Part shown: positions 49,769 to 57,126 of the stretch, in pieces
Layout: each line of letters opens with the position of its first letter
How positions within the stretch are numbered: position 1 is the stretch's first letter
DNA from: Micromonospora chokoriensis
GTDB taxonomy: Bacteria; Actinomycetota; Actinomycetes; Mycobacteriales; Micromonosporaceae
Reading direction: 5' to 3'
Assembly: GCF_900091505.1 (NCBI RefSeq)
Contig: NZ_LT607409.1
Coordinates: 6,510,001 to 6,574,000, forward strand
DNA: 64,000 nucleotides
The notes under the pieces: model-generated
Databases searched by the model: none
What the model was told of the DNA's origin: nothing
The model's input: the letters and a program-made list of their open reading frames with translations, nothing else
Position numbers and translations under genes: made by a program

Positions 49769-50009
49769 TCAGTACAACCAGTTGCACTCGGAGGTGCCGC
49801 CGCAGCGACGCCCCGTATCGAAGACGAAGTATCCGCCCCAGTAGAGGTCGACCTCCTTCTCGAACCTGTTCCCCCTCGTAGGCGTTCCCCGTCGTCAGTC
49901 TCGAGTAGGCCGACTGGATTCCGTAGTCCGCCAGGACGTTCGCCGCGGACGGGTAGCGCGCGTACGCGTCGGAGTGGATCACCTCCCGTTGTGAGGCGCA
50001 CATCGTCAC
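49769..50009 (-). pseudogene. Frameshifted small secreted-protein gene
   Basis: Minus-strand frame from GTG 50009 reads VTMCASQREVIHSDAYARYPSAANVLADYGIQSAYSRLTTGNAYEG, then runs out of register at a run of five G (about 49875-49882). Shifting by one base restores NRFEKEVDLYWGGYFVFDTGRRCGGTSECNWLY and a stop at 49769, just before a hairpin. Removing one G joins the two halves, so this is a single-base indel or a sequencing error. The product is small, has Tyr/Cys-rich ends like exported proteins, but the N-terminus is unclear: an upstream frame has no good start and no signal peptide. The gap 49568-50119 holds nothing else. Confidence 0.6.
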
Positions 50010-50119
50010 AGCTGTCGATTCGAGGCAGCAAGAGGCGTTCAGGCGCTGCCATAGCTACGTTGACATCTAGAGATCAAGAGGAGTGTGTGCCAAGGCCTGG
50101 TTCCCCGGGGGCGGGTGGG

Positions 50120-50452
50120 TCACCGGTCGGCCAGCTCGTCGGCGTCGAGCAGGCTCCGGTCGAGCCGCCCCGACCGGTACGCGGCCCGCCCGATCATCTG
50201 GGCCGCCACCGGCGCGGTGGCCAACTGGAAGACGGCCACCAGCAGGATCATGCCCAGATCCGCCGGGGACCGCAGTCGCAACCCGATGCCCAGCAGCAAC
50301 AGCAGCACCCCGAGCACCTGCGGCTTGGTGGCCGCGTGCATCCGGGACAGCGCATCCGGGAAGCGCAGCACGCCGATCGCGGCGGCCAGGCCGAGCAACG
50401 CGCCGGCCACCAGGCAGAACGCGCCGAGCCAGTCCGCGATCGTCGCGATCAC
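50120..50452 (-). CDS. mrpG: Mrp cation/proton antiporter subunit G
   Basis: 110 residues with three helices: MIATIADWLGAFCLVAGALLGLAAAIGVLRFPDALSRMHAATKPQVLGV is the family signature. It is the last gene of the mrp operon, whose ATG overlaps the mrpF stop by four bases. The C-terminus (LDRSLLDADELADR) is charged. All required operon members are present. Confidence 0.93.
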   Translation of the reverse strand: MIATIADWLGAFCLVAGALLGLAAAIGVLRFPDALSRMHAATKPQVLGVLLLLLGIGLRLRSPADLGMILLVAVFQLATAPVAAQMIGRAAYRSGRLDRSLLDADELADR

Positions 50453-50712
50453 GGCTGCTCCCGGACCGCGAACCGGACCAGCGACACCGAGCCCACGAAG
50501 CCGAGCAGGGAGAGCACGACCAGCACCGGCAGTGTGGTGGCGTGCCGGTTGACCGCCGCCTCGGCGCCCACCGCGCCGACCATGGTGGCCAGCAGCATGT
50601 CCGCGGCGATCACCCGGTCCACCAGGGACGGACCGCGATAGAGGCGAATGAGCGCGAGCAGCGCCGTCACCGACAACAGAGCCGTGAGGACGACGGCCAG
50701 GAACGTGGTCAC
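50449..50712 (-). CDS. mrpF: Mrp cation/proton antiporter subunit F
   Basis: 87 residues, three helices: TTFLAVVLTALLSVTALLALIRLYRGPSLVDRVIAADMLLATMVGA. GTG at 50712 overlaps the mrpE stop (GTGA). A longer upstream open frame is antisense to nothing and lies inside mrpE, so it is excluded. Confidence 0.9.
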   Translation of the reverse strand: MTTFLAVVLTALLSVTALLALIRLYRGPSLVDRVIAADMLLATMVGAVGAEAAVNRHATTLPVLVVLSLLGFVGSVSLVRFAVREQP

Positions 50713-51305
50713 GGGCGGGTTCCCTTCTCGGACGTGCCGGTCTCGACGAGGCGCAGTTCGGCGGCGGAGCCCACCGCGCGGATGATCCGTCGTTCGACGG
50801 TGAGGGTGCGTTCCCGGGCCGCGTCCAGGTCCGCCGGCCGGTGGGTGTCCAACACGTGCAGGTAGAGCACGCCAGCGGCCCGGTCCACCTCGAGGATCAG
50901 CGTGCCCGGCACCAGTGAGACCGCCTCGGCGGTGAGCGCCAGGTTCAGGTCGCTGGACACCCGCAACCGGACCCCGATGATCGCCCCACGCGGCCGGCAG
51001 CCGGGCTGCACCGCGATCCGGGCGACGTGCAGGCTCGCGGTGACCAGCTCGACGACGAACCGGCCGGCGAACACCAGCAGCGCCCCGGGCCGCAGTCGGC
51101 CACCGAAGCTCACCGCCGGCAGCGGGTAGAAGACCAGCACCGCACCGCCCACCAGCAGGCCGCCGACCAGGTTCGCCCAGGTGACGTCCCCCCAGAGCAG
51201 GTTCCAGACCAGCACCAGCCACCCGAGCGCCACCACCTGGTCCCGCCAGCGCCCGAGCCGGCCGCGTCCGGACACCCCGGGGCCGGGTGCGTCCGGGCCG
51301 GTCAC
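50709..51305 (-). CDS. mrpE: Mrp cation/proton antiporter subunit E
   Basis: 198 residues. Helices at about 25-60 and 70-90; the cytoplasmic half has GVRLRVSSDLNLALTAEAVSLVPGTLILEVDRAAGVLYLHVLD, typical of the family. N-terminus has about 20 extra residues (Gly/Arg). It overlaps mrpD by four bases. Confidence 0.9.
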   Translation of the reverse strand: MTGPDAPGPGVSGRGRLGRWRDQVVALGWLVLVWNLLWGDVTWANLVGGLLVGGAVLVFYPLPAVSFGGRLRPGALLVFAGRFVVELVTASLHVARIAVQPGCRPRGAIIGVRLRVSSDLNLALTAEAVSLVPGTLILEVDRAAGVLYLHVLDTHRPADLDAARERTLTVERRIIRAVGSAAELRLVETGTSEKGTRP

Positions 51306-52810
51306 GGCTCACCGCCCGGAAGCACGGCACGCACATACGGGGTACGCAGCCGCAGGTCGGCCGCCGCGTCGGCGGTGACGTCGAAGAGCGGACCGGCCAA
51401 CACCGTCAACACCAGCCCGAGCGCGACCAGGGCCACGGTGGCCCCGACCATCAGCTTCGGCAACTGGACGACGGGCTCACCGGTGGCCAGCCGGGGCGCG
51501 CGCCAGAAGGCGATGTTCCAGACCCGGGACGCCACGTAGAGGGTGAGCAGGCTGGTCACCGTGCCGGCGGCCACCAGCACCCCGGGCAGTGGCCCACCGG
51601 CCGCCACCCCGGCCTGGAGCAGACCGAGCTTGCCGAGGAACCCGGAGAACGGCGGCACCCCGGCAAGGTTCATGGCCGGGACGAAGAACAGCACACCGAG
51701 CAGCGGAGCCACCCGGGCCAGCCCGCCGATCCGACGCAGGTCGGTGCTGCCGGCGCGCTCCTCGACCAGACCGGCGACCAGGAACAGCGTGGTCTGGATG
51801 GTGATGTGGTGCACCACGTAGAAGATCGCGCCGGACAGCCCGGCGGCGGTGCTCAACGCCACCCCGAAGATCATGTAACCGATGTGGCTGACCAGGGTGA
51901 ACGAGAAGAGCCGCTTCAGGTCGGACTGGGCCACCGCACCGAGGATGCCGACCACCATGGTCAGCCCGGCGACCACCATCAGCAGCGTGTCCGCCTGCCC
52001 ACCGGGGAACAGCAACGTCTCGGTACGGATGATCGCGTACACGCCCACCTTGGTGAGCAGACCCGCGAAGACTGCGGTGACCGGGGCCGGCGCGGTGGGG
52101 TAGCTGTCCGGCAGCCAGGCCGACAACGGGAAGACCGCCGCCTTGATCGCGAAGGCCAGCAGCAACGTCAACTCCAGGGCCAGCCGGGCCCCGTCCGGCA
52201 GGTCGTCGAGGCGTTGGGCGAGCTGGGCGAGGTTGAGGGTGCCGGTGGCCGCGTACACCAGGCCCACCGCCGTCAGGAACATCATCGAGGAGAGGATGCT
52301 GACCACCACGTACGTCGACCCGGTCCGGATCCGCGTCTCGGTGCCGCCCAACGTGATCAACACGAAACTCGCCGCCAGCAGGATCTCGAAGCCGACGAAG
52401 AGGTTGAACAGGTCACCGGCCAGGAACGCGTTGGTCACGCCCGCGGTCAGCACCAGATACGTCGGGTGGAAGATCGACACCGGGGTGGACTCGCTCGTCT
52501 CACTGCGACCCTGACCGATCGAGTACAGCAGCACGCAGAGGGTCACCGCCGACGACACCACCACCATCAACGCGGCCAACTGGTCGGCGACCAGCACGAT
52601 GCCGACCGGCGCCGGCCAACCGCCGACCGCCACCACCACCGGCCCGTGCCGGTACGCCTGCACCAGCAGCACCAACGCCACCACGAGCGTGCCGCCCAGG
52701 CAGAGCACGCTGATCGCCCGCTGAAGTCGGGGCCACCCGGCCAACAGCAGGGTCAACGCCGCACCGAACAGCGGCACCACCACCGGCAGCGGCACCAACG
52801 CGCCCATCAC
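51302..52810 (-). CDS. mrpD: Mrp cation/proton antiporter subunit D
   Basis: NuoN/MrpD-like proton channel subunit of 502 residues and about 14 helices: ALVPLPVVVPLFGAALTLLLAGW opening, FVGFEILLAASFVLITLGG (conserved Glu in the fifth helix), AFAIKAAVFPLSAWLPDSYPTAPAPVTAVFAGLLTKVGVY (conserved Lys and the KxxxxPLxxWLPxAY motif). It overlaps mrpC and mrpE by four bases each. Confidence 0.94.
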   Translation of the reverse strand: MMGALVPLPVVVPLFGAALTLLLAGWPRLQRAISVLCLGGTLVVALVLLVQAYRHGPVVVAVGGWPAPVGIVLVADQLAALMVVVSSAVTLCVLLYSIGQGRSETSESTPVSIFHPTYLVLTAGVTNAFLAGDLFNLFVGFEILLAASFVLITLGGTETRIRTGSTYVVVSILSSMMFLTAVGLVYAATGTLNLAQLAQRLDDLPDGARLALELTLLLAFAIKAAVFPLSAWLPDSYPTAPAPVTAVFAGLLTKVGVYAIIRTETLLFPGGQADTLLMVVAGLTMVVGILGAVAQSDLKRLFSFTLVSHIGYMIFGVALSTAAGLSGAIFYVVHHITIQTTLFLVAGLVEERAGSTDLRRIGGLARVAPLLGVLFFVPAMNLAGVPPFSGFLGKLGLLQAGVAAGGPLPGVLVAAGTVTSLLTLYVASRVWNIAFWRAPRLATGEPVVQLPKLMVGATVALVALGLVLTVLAGPLFDVTADAAADLRLRTPYVRAVLPGGEP

Positions 52811-53286
52811 GCCTCGTCCCCGCGCCGCAGCCGACGACGGGCAGGCTCCGGATCGACCTGCTCCGGGTCACCGTTCGGCCCCTCGCCACCGTGGTCGACG
52901 GCACCCGCCTCGTTACGCCCGGCCCGGCGGATGATCTGCCGGTCCTCCAGGTCGTCGGGCACCTCGTCGTCACCGGACAGATACCAGCTGCGGTAGGCCA
53001 CCGCGAGCAGGAACGCGGTGAACCCGAAGGTGATCACGATGGAGGTCAACACCATCGCCTGCGGCAGCGGGTCGCTCATCCGATCCACCGGACCGGTGCC
53101 GACGATCGGCGCCCCACCCGACCGCCCACCCAGCAGGATCAACAGGTTCACCCCGTTGCCGAGCAGGATCACACCCAGCAGGATCCGGGTCAGGCTGCGC
53201 TCCAACAGCAGGATCACCCCGCACCCGAACAGCACCGCGACGGCCAGCACCAGCACCAACGTCGGCCCAGCGTCGCTCGCGCTCAC
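52807..53286 (-). CDS. mrpC: Mrp cation/proton antiporter subunit C
   Basis: 159 residues. NuoK-like three-helix core SASDAGPTLVLVLAVAVLFGCGVILLLERSLTRILLGVILLGNGVNLLILLGG, then PLPQAMVLTSIVITFGFTAFLLAVAYR. A hydrophilic tail of about 50 residues (VPDDLEDRQIIRRAGRNEAG) is longer than in Bacillus. GTG at 53286 overlaps the stop of the last 59-base mini-ORF repeat. Confidence 0.92.
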   Translation of the reverse strand: MSASDAGPTLVLVLAVAVLFGCGVILLLERSLTRILLGVILLGNGVNLLILLGGRSGGAPIVGTGPVDRMSDPLPQAMVLTSIVITFGFTAFLLAVAYRSWYLSGDDEVPDDLEDRQIIRRAGRNEAGAVDHGGEGPNGDPEQVDPEPARRRLRRGDEA

Positions 53287-53463
53287 GGCGCCACCTCTGC
53301 TCGCGACTGCGGGGCTCGCAACACCGGCTCACTCCTCGCGCTCACGGCGCCACCTCTGCTCGCGACTGCGGGGCTCGCAAACCCGGCTCACTCCTCGCGC
53401 TCACCGTGCCCCTCCTGTTCGCGACTGCGGGGCTCGCAACACCGGCTCACTCCTCGCGCTCAC
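53283..53463 (-). repeat. Three tandem 59-bp coupling mini-ORF repeats between mrpAB and mrpC
   Basis: Each unit is a 20-codon ORF (53401-53463, 53342-53404, 53283-53345) reading MSARSEPVLRAPQSRTGGAR, MSARSEPGLRAPQSRAEVAP and MSARSEPVLRAPQSRAEVAP. mrpAB's TGA overlaps the first GTG; each TGA overlaps the next GTG (GTGA), the last being the mrpC start. Each unit ends with an SD-like stretch (GGAGGGG or AGAGGTGG) before the next GTG. Near-identity shows recent duplication. Confidence 0.85.
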
Positions 53464-56294
53464 GGCCGGTCCCCCTTGTCGACGGCCAGGCCACCGGTCG
53501 CCTCCCCGGTGGCCTCGATGTGCCGGTCCACCTCCGCGCCGAGGCTGCGAAGGATGTCCAGCACCAACCCGATCACGACCAGGTACACGCCGATGTCGAA
53601 GAAGAGAGACGTCACCAGGTGGGTGTCGCCGACCAGCGGCAGGGTCTGGTCGAGCCTGGCGCTCTCCAGCACCGCGCCACCGGCCAGCAACGCCACCACC
53701 CCACTGCCCGCCGACACGGCCAGCCCGGCACCGAGGATCGGGCCGGCGCCGATCGGAGCAGCCTCGGTCAACTCGTACCGGCCACCCGCCAGATACCGCA
53801 CCACCAGGGCGAGACCCGCCACCAGACCACCGGCGAAACCACCGCCCGGCGCGTTGTGCCCGGAGAAGAGCAGGAAGAGGGAGAACAGCACAACGGTGTG
53901 GAAGATCAGCCGGATGACCACCTCCAACACGATGGAGCGGCGCTCCTCGTAGAGGGTGGGGCCACCGCGCAGCCACACCGACCGGCCGGACTCGCTCAGC
54001 CGCTGGTCCGACTCCGGACGGCGCGGACGCGGCCCGGTGCGGGACCGTTCGAAGATCAGGCTGGCCACCCCGGTCGCGGCCACCACCAGCACCGCCAACT
54101 CCCCCATGGTGTCCCAGGCCCGGATGTCGACCAGGGTCACGTTGACCACGTTGCGGCCGTACCCATGAATGACCGACAGGTCCGGGAAGACGGCGGAGAT
54201 GTTCGGTGCCCGGCGGGCACCGGCGGCCATGAGGGCCAGCCCGGCGGCCACCACACCCACCGCCACCCCGATCAACCGGCGGACCCAACGGGTACGGCGC
54301 AGCGGGCGGGCCGAGAACCGCTCCGGCAGCCGACGCAGCACCAGCACGAAGACCGCTATCGTCGCGGTCTCCACCAGGAACTGGGTGAGCGCCAGGTCGG
54401 GTGCCCCGTGCAGCACGAACAGCATCGCGGTGCCGTAGCCGGTCATCCCCACCAGCAGCATCGCGGTCAGGCGGCGACGGGCGCCGACCGCCAGCACCGC
54501 GGCGACCGCGATCACCACGACGACCACCGGTTGCAGCGGGCTGTCCCAGAGCGGGAGCCGCGCCCGCCACGGGCCGGCGAAGAGCATCGCCGTGCCGGGC
54601 ACCAACACGAGGGAGACCAGGATGACGCCCAGATACTGGGGCAGGGAACCCCGCTGGGTCGCGCCGGTGACCTCGATGGCCAGCCGGTCGAACCGACCCA
54701 CGATCCACTCGTACCCCTGGTTGCCGCCCACCGGCGCGCGCAGCCGCGCCAGCACGGGGGCGAACGGCCCGCGCAGGGCGAAGAGCAGGCCACCGCCGAC
54801 GAGCGCCACCACCGACAGACCGAGCGCCGGCGTCGGCCCGGACCAGAGCGCCAGGTGCGCGTGCACCCCACCGAGCAGATCGGCGTACGGACGCAGCAGG
54901 TCGTCCAGCACGCTCGCGGCCGGACCGGCGAGCAGACCTGTCCCGGCGAGCACCGCCGGCGGTACCAGCATCGACGCGGCGACCCGTCCCGGTCGGACCG
55001 GCTCCACACCCGGGCGGTCGGCGAACGCGCCCCAGAGGAAGCGTGCGCTGTACGCGACGGTGAGCACCGTCCCGGCCACCAGACCGGTGAGGAGCACCGG
55101 CTGATCGGTGAACGCCGCGAACACGGCCTCCTTGGACACGAAGCCGACCAGCGGCGGCACACCGGCCATCGATGCCGCGGCCAGCACCGCCACCACGAAC
55201 AGCGGCCGGGACCAGCGCCGCAGCCCGGTCAACTCGCGCAGGTCACGGGTGCCGGCGCCGTGGTCGATGATGCCGACGACCAGGAACAGCGCCGCCTTGA
55301 ACAGCGCGTGCGCCAGCAGCATCGCCACGCCGGCCAGGGCCGCGTCCGGGGTACCCGACCCGGTGACCGCGATCAGCAGACCGAGCTGGCTGACCGTCCC
55401 GTACGCCAGCAGCAGCTTCAGATCGGTCTGCCGCAGCGCCGCCCAACCGCCGACGAGCATCGTCGCCACGCCGGCGACCTGCACCACCGGCCGCCACGGG
55501 CCGACCGTGGCGAGCACCGGCGCGAGCAACCCCACCAGGTAGACGCCGCCCTTGACCATCGCGGCGGCGTGCAGGTAGGCGCTGACCGGCGTGGGGGCCG
55601 CCATCGCGACCGGCAGCCACGAGTTGAACGGCAGCACCGCCGACTTGGACAGCGCACCGGTCAGGATCAGCAGCACGGCCCCGACCAGGTACCCGCCGCC
55701 GGGCAGCGCGTGGGAGGTGATCTCCGACCACCGGTACGTGCCGGCGTGCTCACCCAGCATGATGAACCCGACCAGCATGGCGAGCCCGCCCAGCGTGGTG
55801 ACCGTCAACGCCTGCGCCGCCGCCCACCTGCTGGAACGCCGTTCGGTGCTGTGCCCGATCAGCAGGTACGAGAAGATCGTGGTCAGCTCCCAACCGACGT
55901 AGAGCAGCAGCAGGTCGTCGGCGAACACCAGGACGAGCATCGCGCCGGCGAAGGCCACCAGGACCCCGGCGAACTGCGCCATCCCGGTGGAGCCGGTGCT
56001 GAAGTAGCGGGCGCTGTAGACCAGGACCAGCGCGCCGACGCCGCCGATCAGCAGTGTCATCAGCCAGGACAGCGTGGTGAGCCGTAGCGCGATGTCCAGA
56101 CCCAACTGCTGGATCCACGGGTACGTCTCGACCACCGCCCCGCCGTCGGCGACGTCCGGGGTGCGCGCGACCGCCCAGCAGAACGCGGCGGCCGGCGCCA
56201 GCGCCAGCGGGTAGCAGGCGCTGGAACCCCACCACCGGACGAGCAGCGGTGCGGCGAGAGCCGCCGCGAGGTGGAGGACGAGCAGTACCAGCAC
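53460..56294 (-). CDS. mrpA: Mrp cation/proton antiporter fused subunit A-B
   Basis: 944 residues with about 20 helices. The NuoL/MrpA-like part occupies residues 1 to about 770: MLVLLVLHLAAALAAPLLVRWWG, LYVGWELTTIFSYLLIGH, KSAVLPFNSWLPVAMAAPTPVSAYLHAAAMVKGGVYL and FVSKEAVFAAF. The C-terminal part from about 790 is MrpB: YEERRSIVLEVVIRLIFHTVVLFSLFLLFSGHNAPGGGFAGGLVAGLALVVRYLAGG. The A-B fusion is characteristic of actinobacteria. It is the first gene of the operon A/B-C-D-E-F-G for sodium/proton exchange and pH homeostasis. Stop overlaps the first repeat. Confidence 0.94.
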   Translation of the reverse strand: MLVLLVLHLAAALAAPLLVRWWGSSACYPLALAPAAAFCWAVARTPDVADGGAVVETYPWIQQLGLDIALRLTTLSWLMTLLIGGVGALVLVYSARYFSTGSTGMAQFAGVLVAFAGAMLVLVFADDLLLLYVGWELTTIFSYLLIGHSTERRSSRWAAAQALTVTTLGGLAMLVGFIMLGEHAGTYRWSEITSHALPGGGYLVGAVLLILTGALSKSAVLPFNSWLPVAMAAPTPVSAYLHAAAMVKGGVYLVGLLAPVLATVGPWRPVVQVAGVATMLVGGWAALRQTDLKLLLAYGTVSQLGLLIAVTGSGTPDAALAGVAMLLAHALFKAALFLVVGIIDHGAGTRDLRELTGLRRWSRPLFVVAVLAAASMAGVPPLVGFVSKEAVFAAFTDQPVLLTGLVAGTVLTVAYSARFLWGAFADRPGVEPVRPGRVAASMLVPPAVLAGTGLLAGPAASVLDDLLRPYADLLGGVHAHLALWSGPTPALGLSVVALVGGGLLFALRGPFAPVLARLRAPVGGNQGYEWIVGRFDRLAIEVTGATQRGSLPQYLGVILVSLVLVPGTAMLFAGPWRARLPLWDSPLQPVVVVVIAVAAVLAVGARRRLTAMLLVGMTGYGTAMLFVLHGAPDLALTQFLVETATIAVFVLVLRRLPERFSARPLRRTRWVRRLIGVAVGVVAAGLALMAAGARRAPNISAVFPDLSVIHGYGRNVVNVTLVDIRAWDTMGELAVLVVAATGVASLIFERSRTGPRPRRPESDQRLSESGRSVWLRGGPTLYEERRSIVLEVVIRLIFHTVVLFSLFLLFSGHNAPGGGFAGGLVAGLALVVRYLAGGRYELTEAAPIGAGPILGAGLAVSAGSGVVALLAGGAVLESARLDQTLPLVGDTHLVTSLFFDIGVYLVVIGLVLDILRSLGAEVDRHIEATGEATGGLAVDKGDRP

Positions 56295-56465
56295 CTGCGC
56301 TCCCGATCGAGGTGGCCGACGCCCGTGCAGCGGTGGCGCCTAGCAGCGATCAGACGCCAGTTCATCGCCCTTCGGGCGGTTTTGCCGGAATTAGTCCGCA
56401 GTCCACCGACCGGACCCCCGGCCCGAGGCCGTGCTGAACGGCGTCCCACAGTGCGGCCCAGCCGC

Positions 56466-56540
56466 GTCGATCATGGAGTTGTGGTGCCCGCTTTGCAGGG
56501 CAAAGACGCTTTTGTCACCCACCACAACTCCATGATCGAC
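56466..56540. terminator. GATC-bounded long hairpin downstream of the small unknown gene
   Basis: GTCGATCATGGAGTTGTGGTG returns inverted as ACCACAACTCCATGATCGAC (right arm ending 56540), near-identical to the arms at 45839-45912 but with a different loop. It follows the 128-residue gene and precedes the mrp promoter region (56295-56465). Confidence 0.82.
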
Positions 56541-56562
56541 CCCGACTGGGGGTGGGGTGGGG

Positions 56563-56949
56563 TTAGTGCAGGAGGGCGTTGTTGAGGGGGTTGGTGTCGT
56601 CCGGGGTGGGGCGGTCGCGGTGCAGGTCGGCCAGCAGATCCAGGCGGCCGAGTTGGCGGGCGACCCGGTCGACGACCCGCTCGGCGACCGCCAACGACCG
56701 CACCGAGAGCAGTCGGCCACGGCTCTCGCGACGCAACACGAAGTAGTGGACGGCGACGCGGACCTGGCCGCGATCGGCGGCGCTCGCCTGGGCGGTGCAG
56801 CGGACCAACTCCCGCAGACAGCGGGCGAGGCGTTCGGCGAGCTCGAGCTCGGGGCCGTGCAGACCGCCACGGAGGGCGGCAAGATGACTGTCAACCTTGC
56901 GAATCAGCACGTCGGTGCCCGGTTCGACGGTGCGCTGCTCGCCGGCCAT
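56563..56949 (-). CDS. Small unknown helical protein
   Basis: 128 residues, not recognised as a named family. ATG at 56949 follows GAGGGG five bases upstream. MAGEQRTVEPGTDVLIRKVDSHLAALRGGLHGPELELAERLARCLRELVRCTAQASAADRGQVRVAVHYFVLRRE reads as alpha-helical and soluble, with a Tyr/Phe-Val core. The C-terminus ends TPDDTNPLNNALLH. Divergent from lhr across a palindrome-containing gap, so the two may share control. No Cys pair for metal is obvious apart from C48 and C55. Confidence 0.7.
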   Translation of the reverse strand: MAGEQRTVEPGTDVLIRKVDSHLAALRGGLHGPELELAERLARCLRELVRCTAQASAADRGQVRVAVHYFVLRRESRGRLLSVRSLAVAERVVDRVARQLGRLDLLADLHRDRPTPDDTNPLNNALLH

Positions 56950-57015
56950 CAAATCCCCTCACCCCGGTTCGCGTTGCGAGTGAAGTTACTTTATGTTGCT
57001 CCTCAGAAGCAAGCA

Positions 57016-57040
57016 GTTAAGTGAGACTTAACGTATTAAG
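57016..57040. promoter_or_regulatory. Overlapping palindromes in the lhr divergent promoter
   Basis: GTTAAGT-GAG-ACTTAAC (57016-57032) is a perfect 7-bp inverted repeat, and CTTAA-CGTA-TTAAG (57027-57040... core 57027-57040) overlaps it. They form an AT-rich island of a type expected for a regulator site; the regulator cannot be named. TAAAGT on the minus strand near 56995 may be a -10 for the small gene. Confidence 0.5.
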
Positions 57041-57126
57041 CGCACGTTCCACGCTTTTTGCTTTTGTCGGGCACATTCCGCGTCGGCTCGCTCGTGGATG
57101 TCGTACCGGCGGGGCACGATGGACCG

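Noticed and set aside
53283..53463. CRISPR or attachment-site repeats
   Set aside because: No unique spacers; units are contiguous and coding-coupled.
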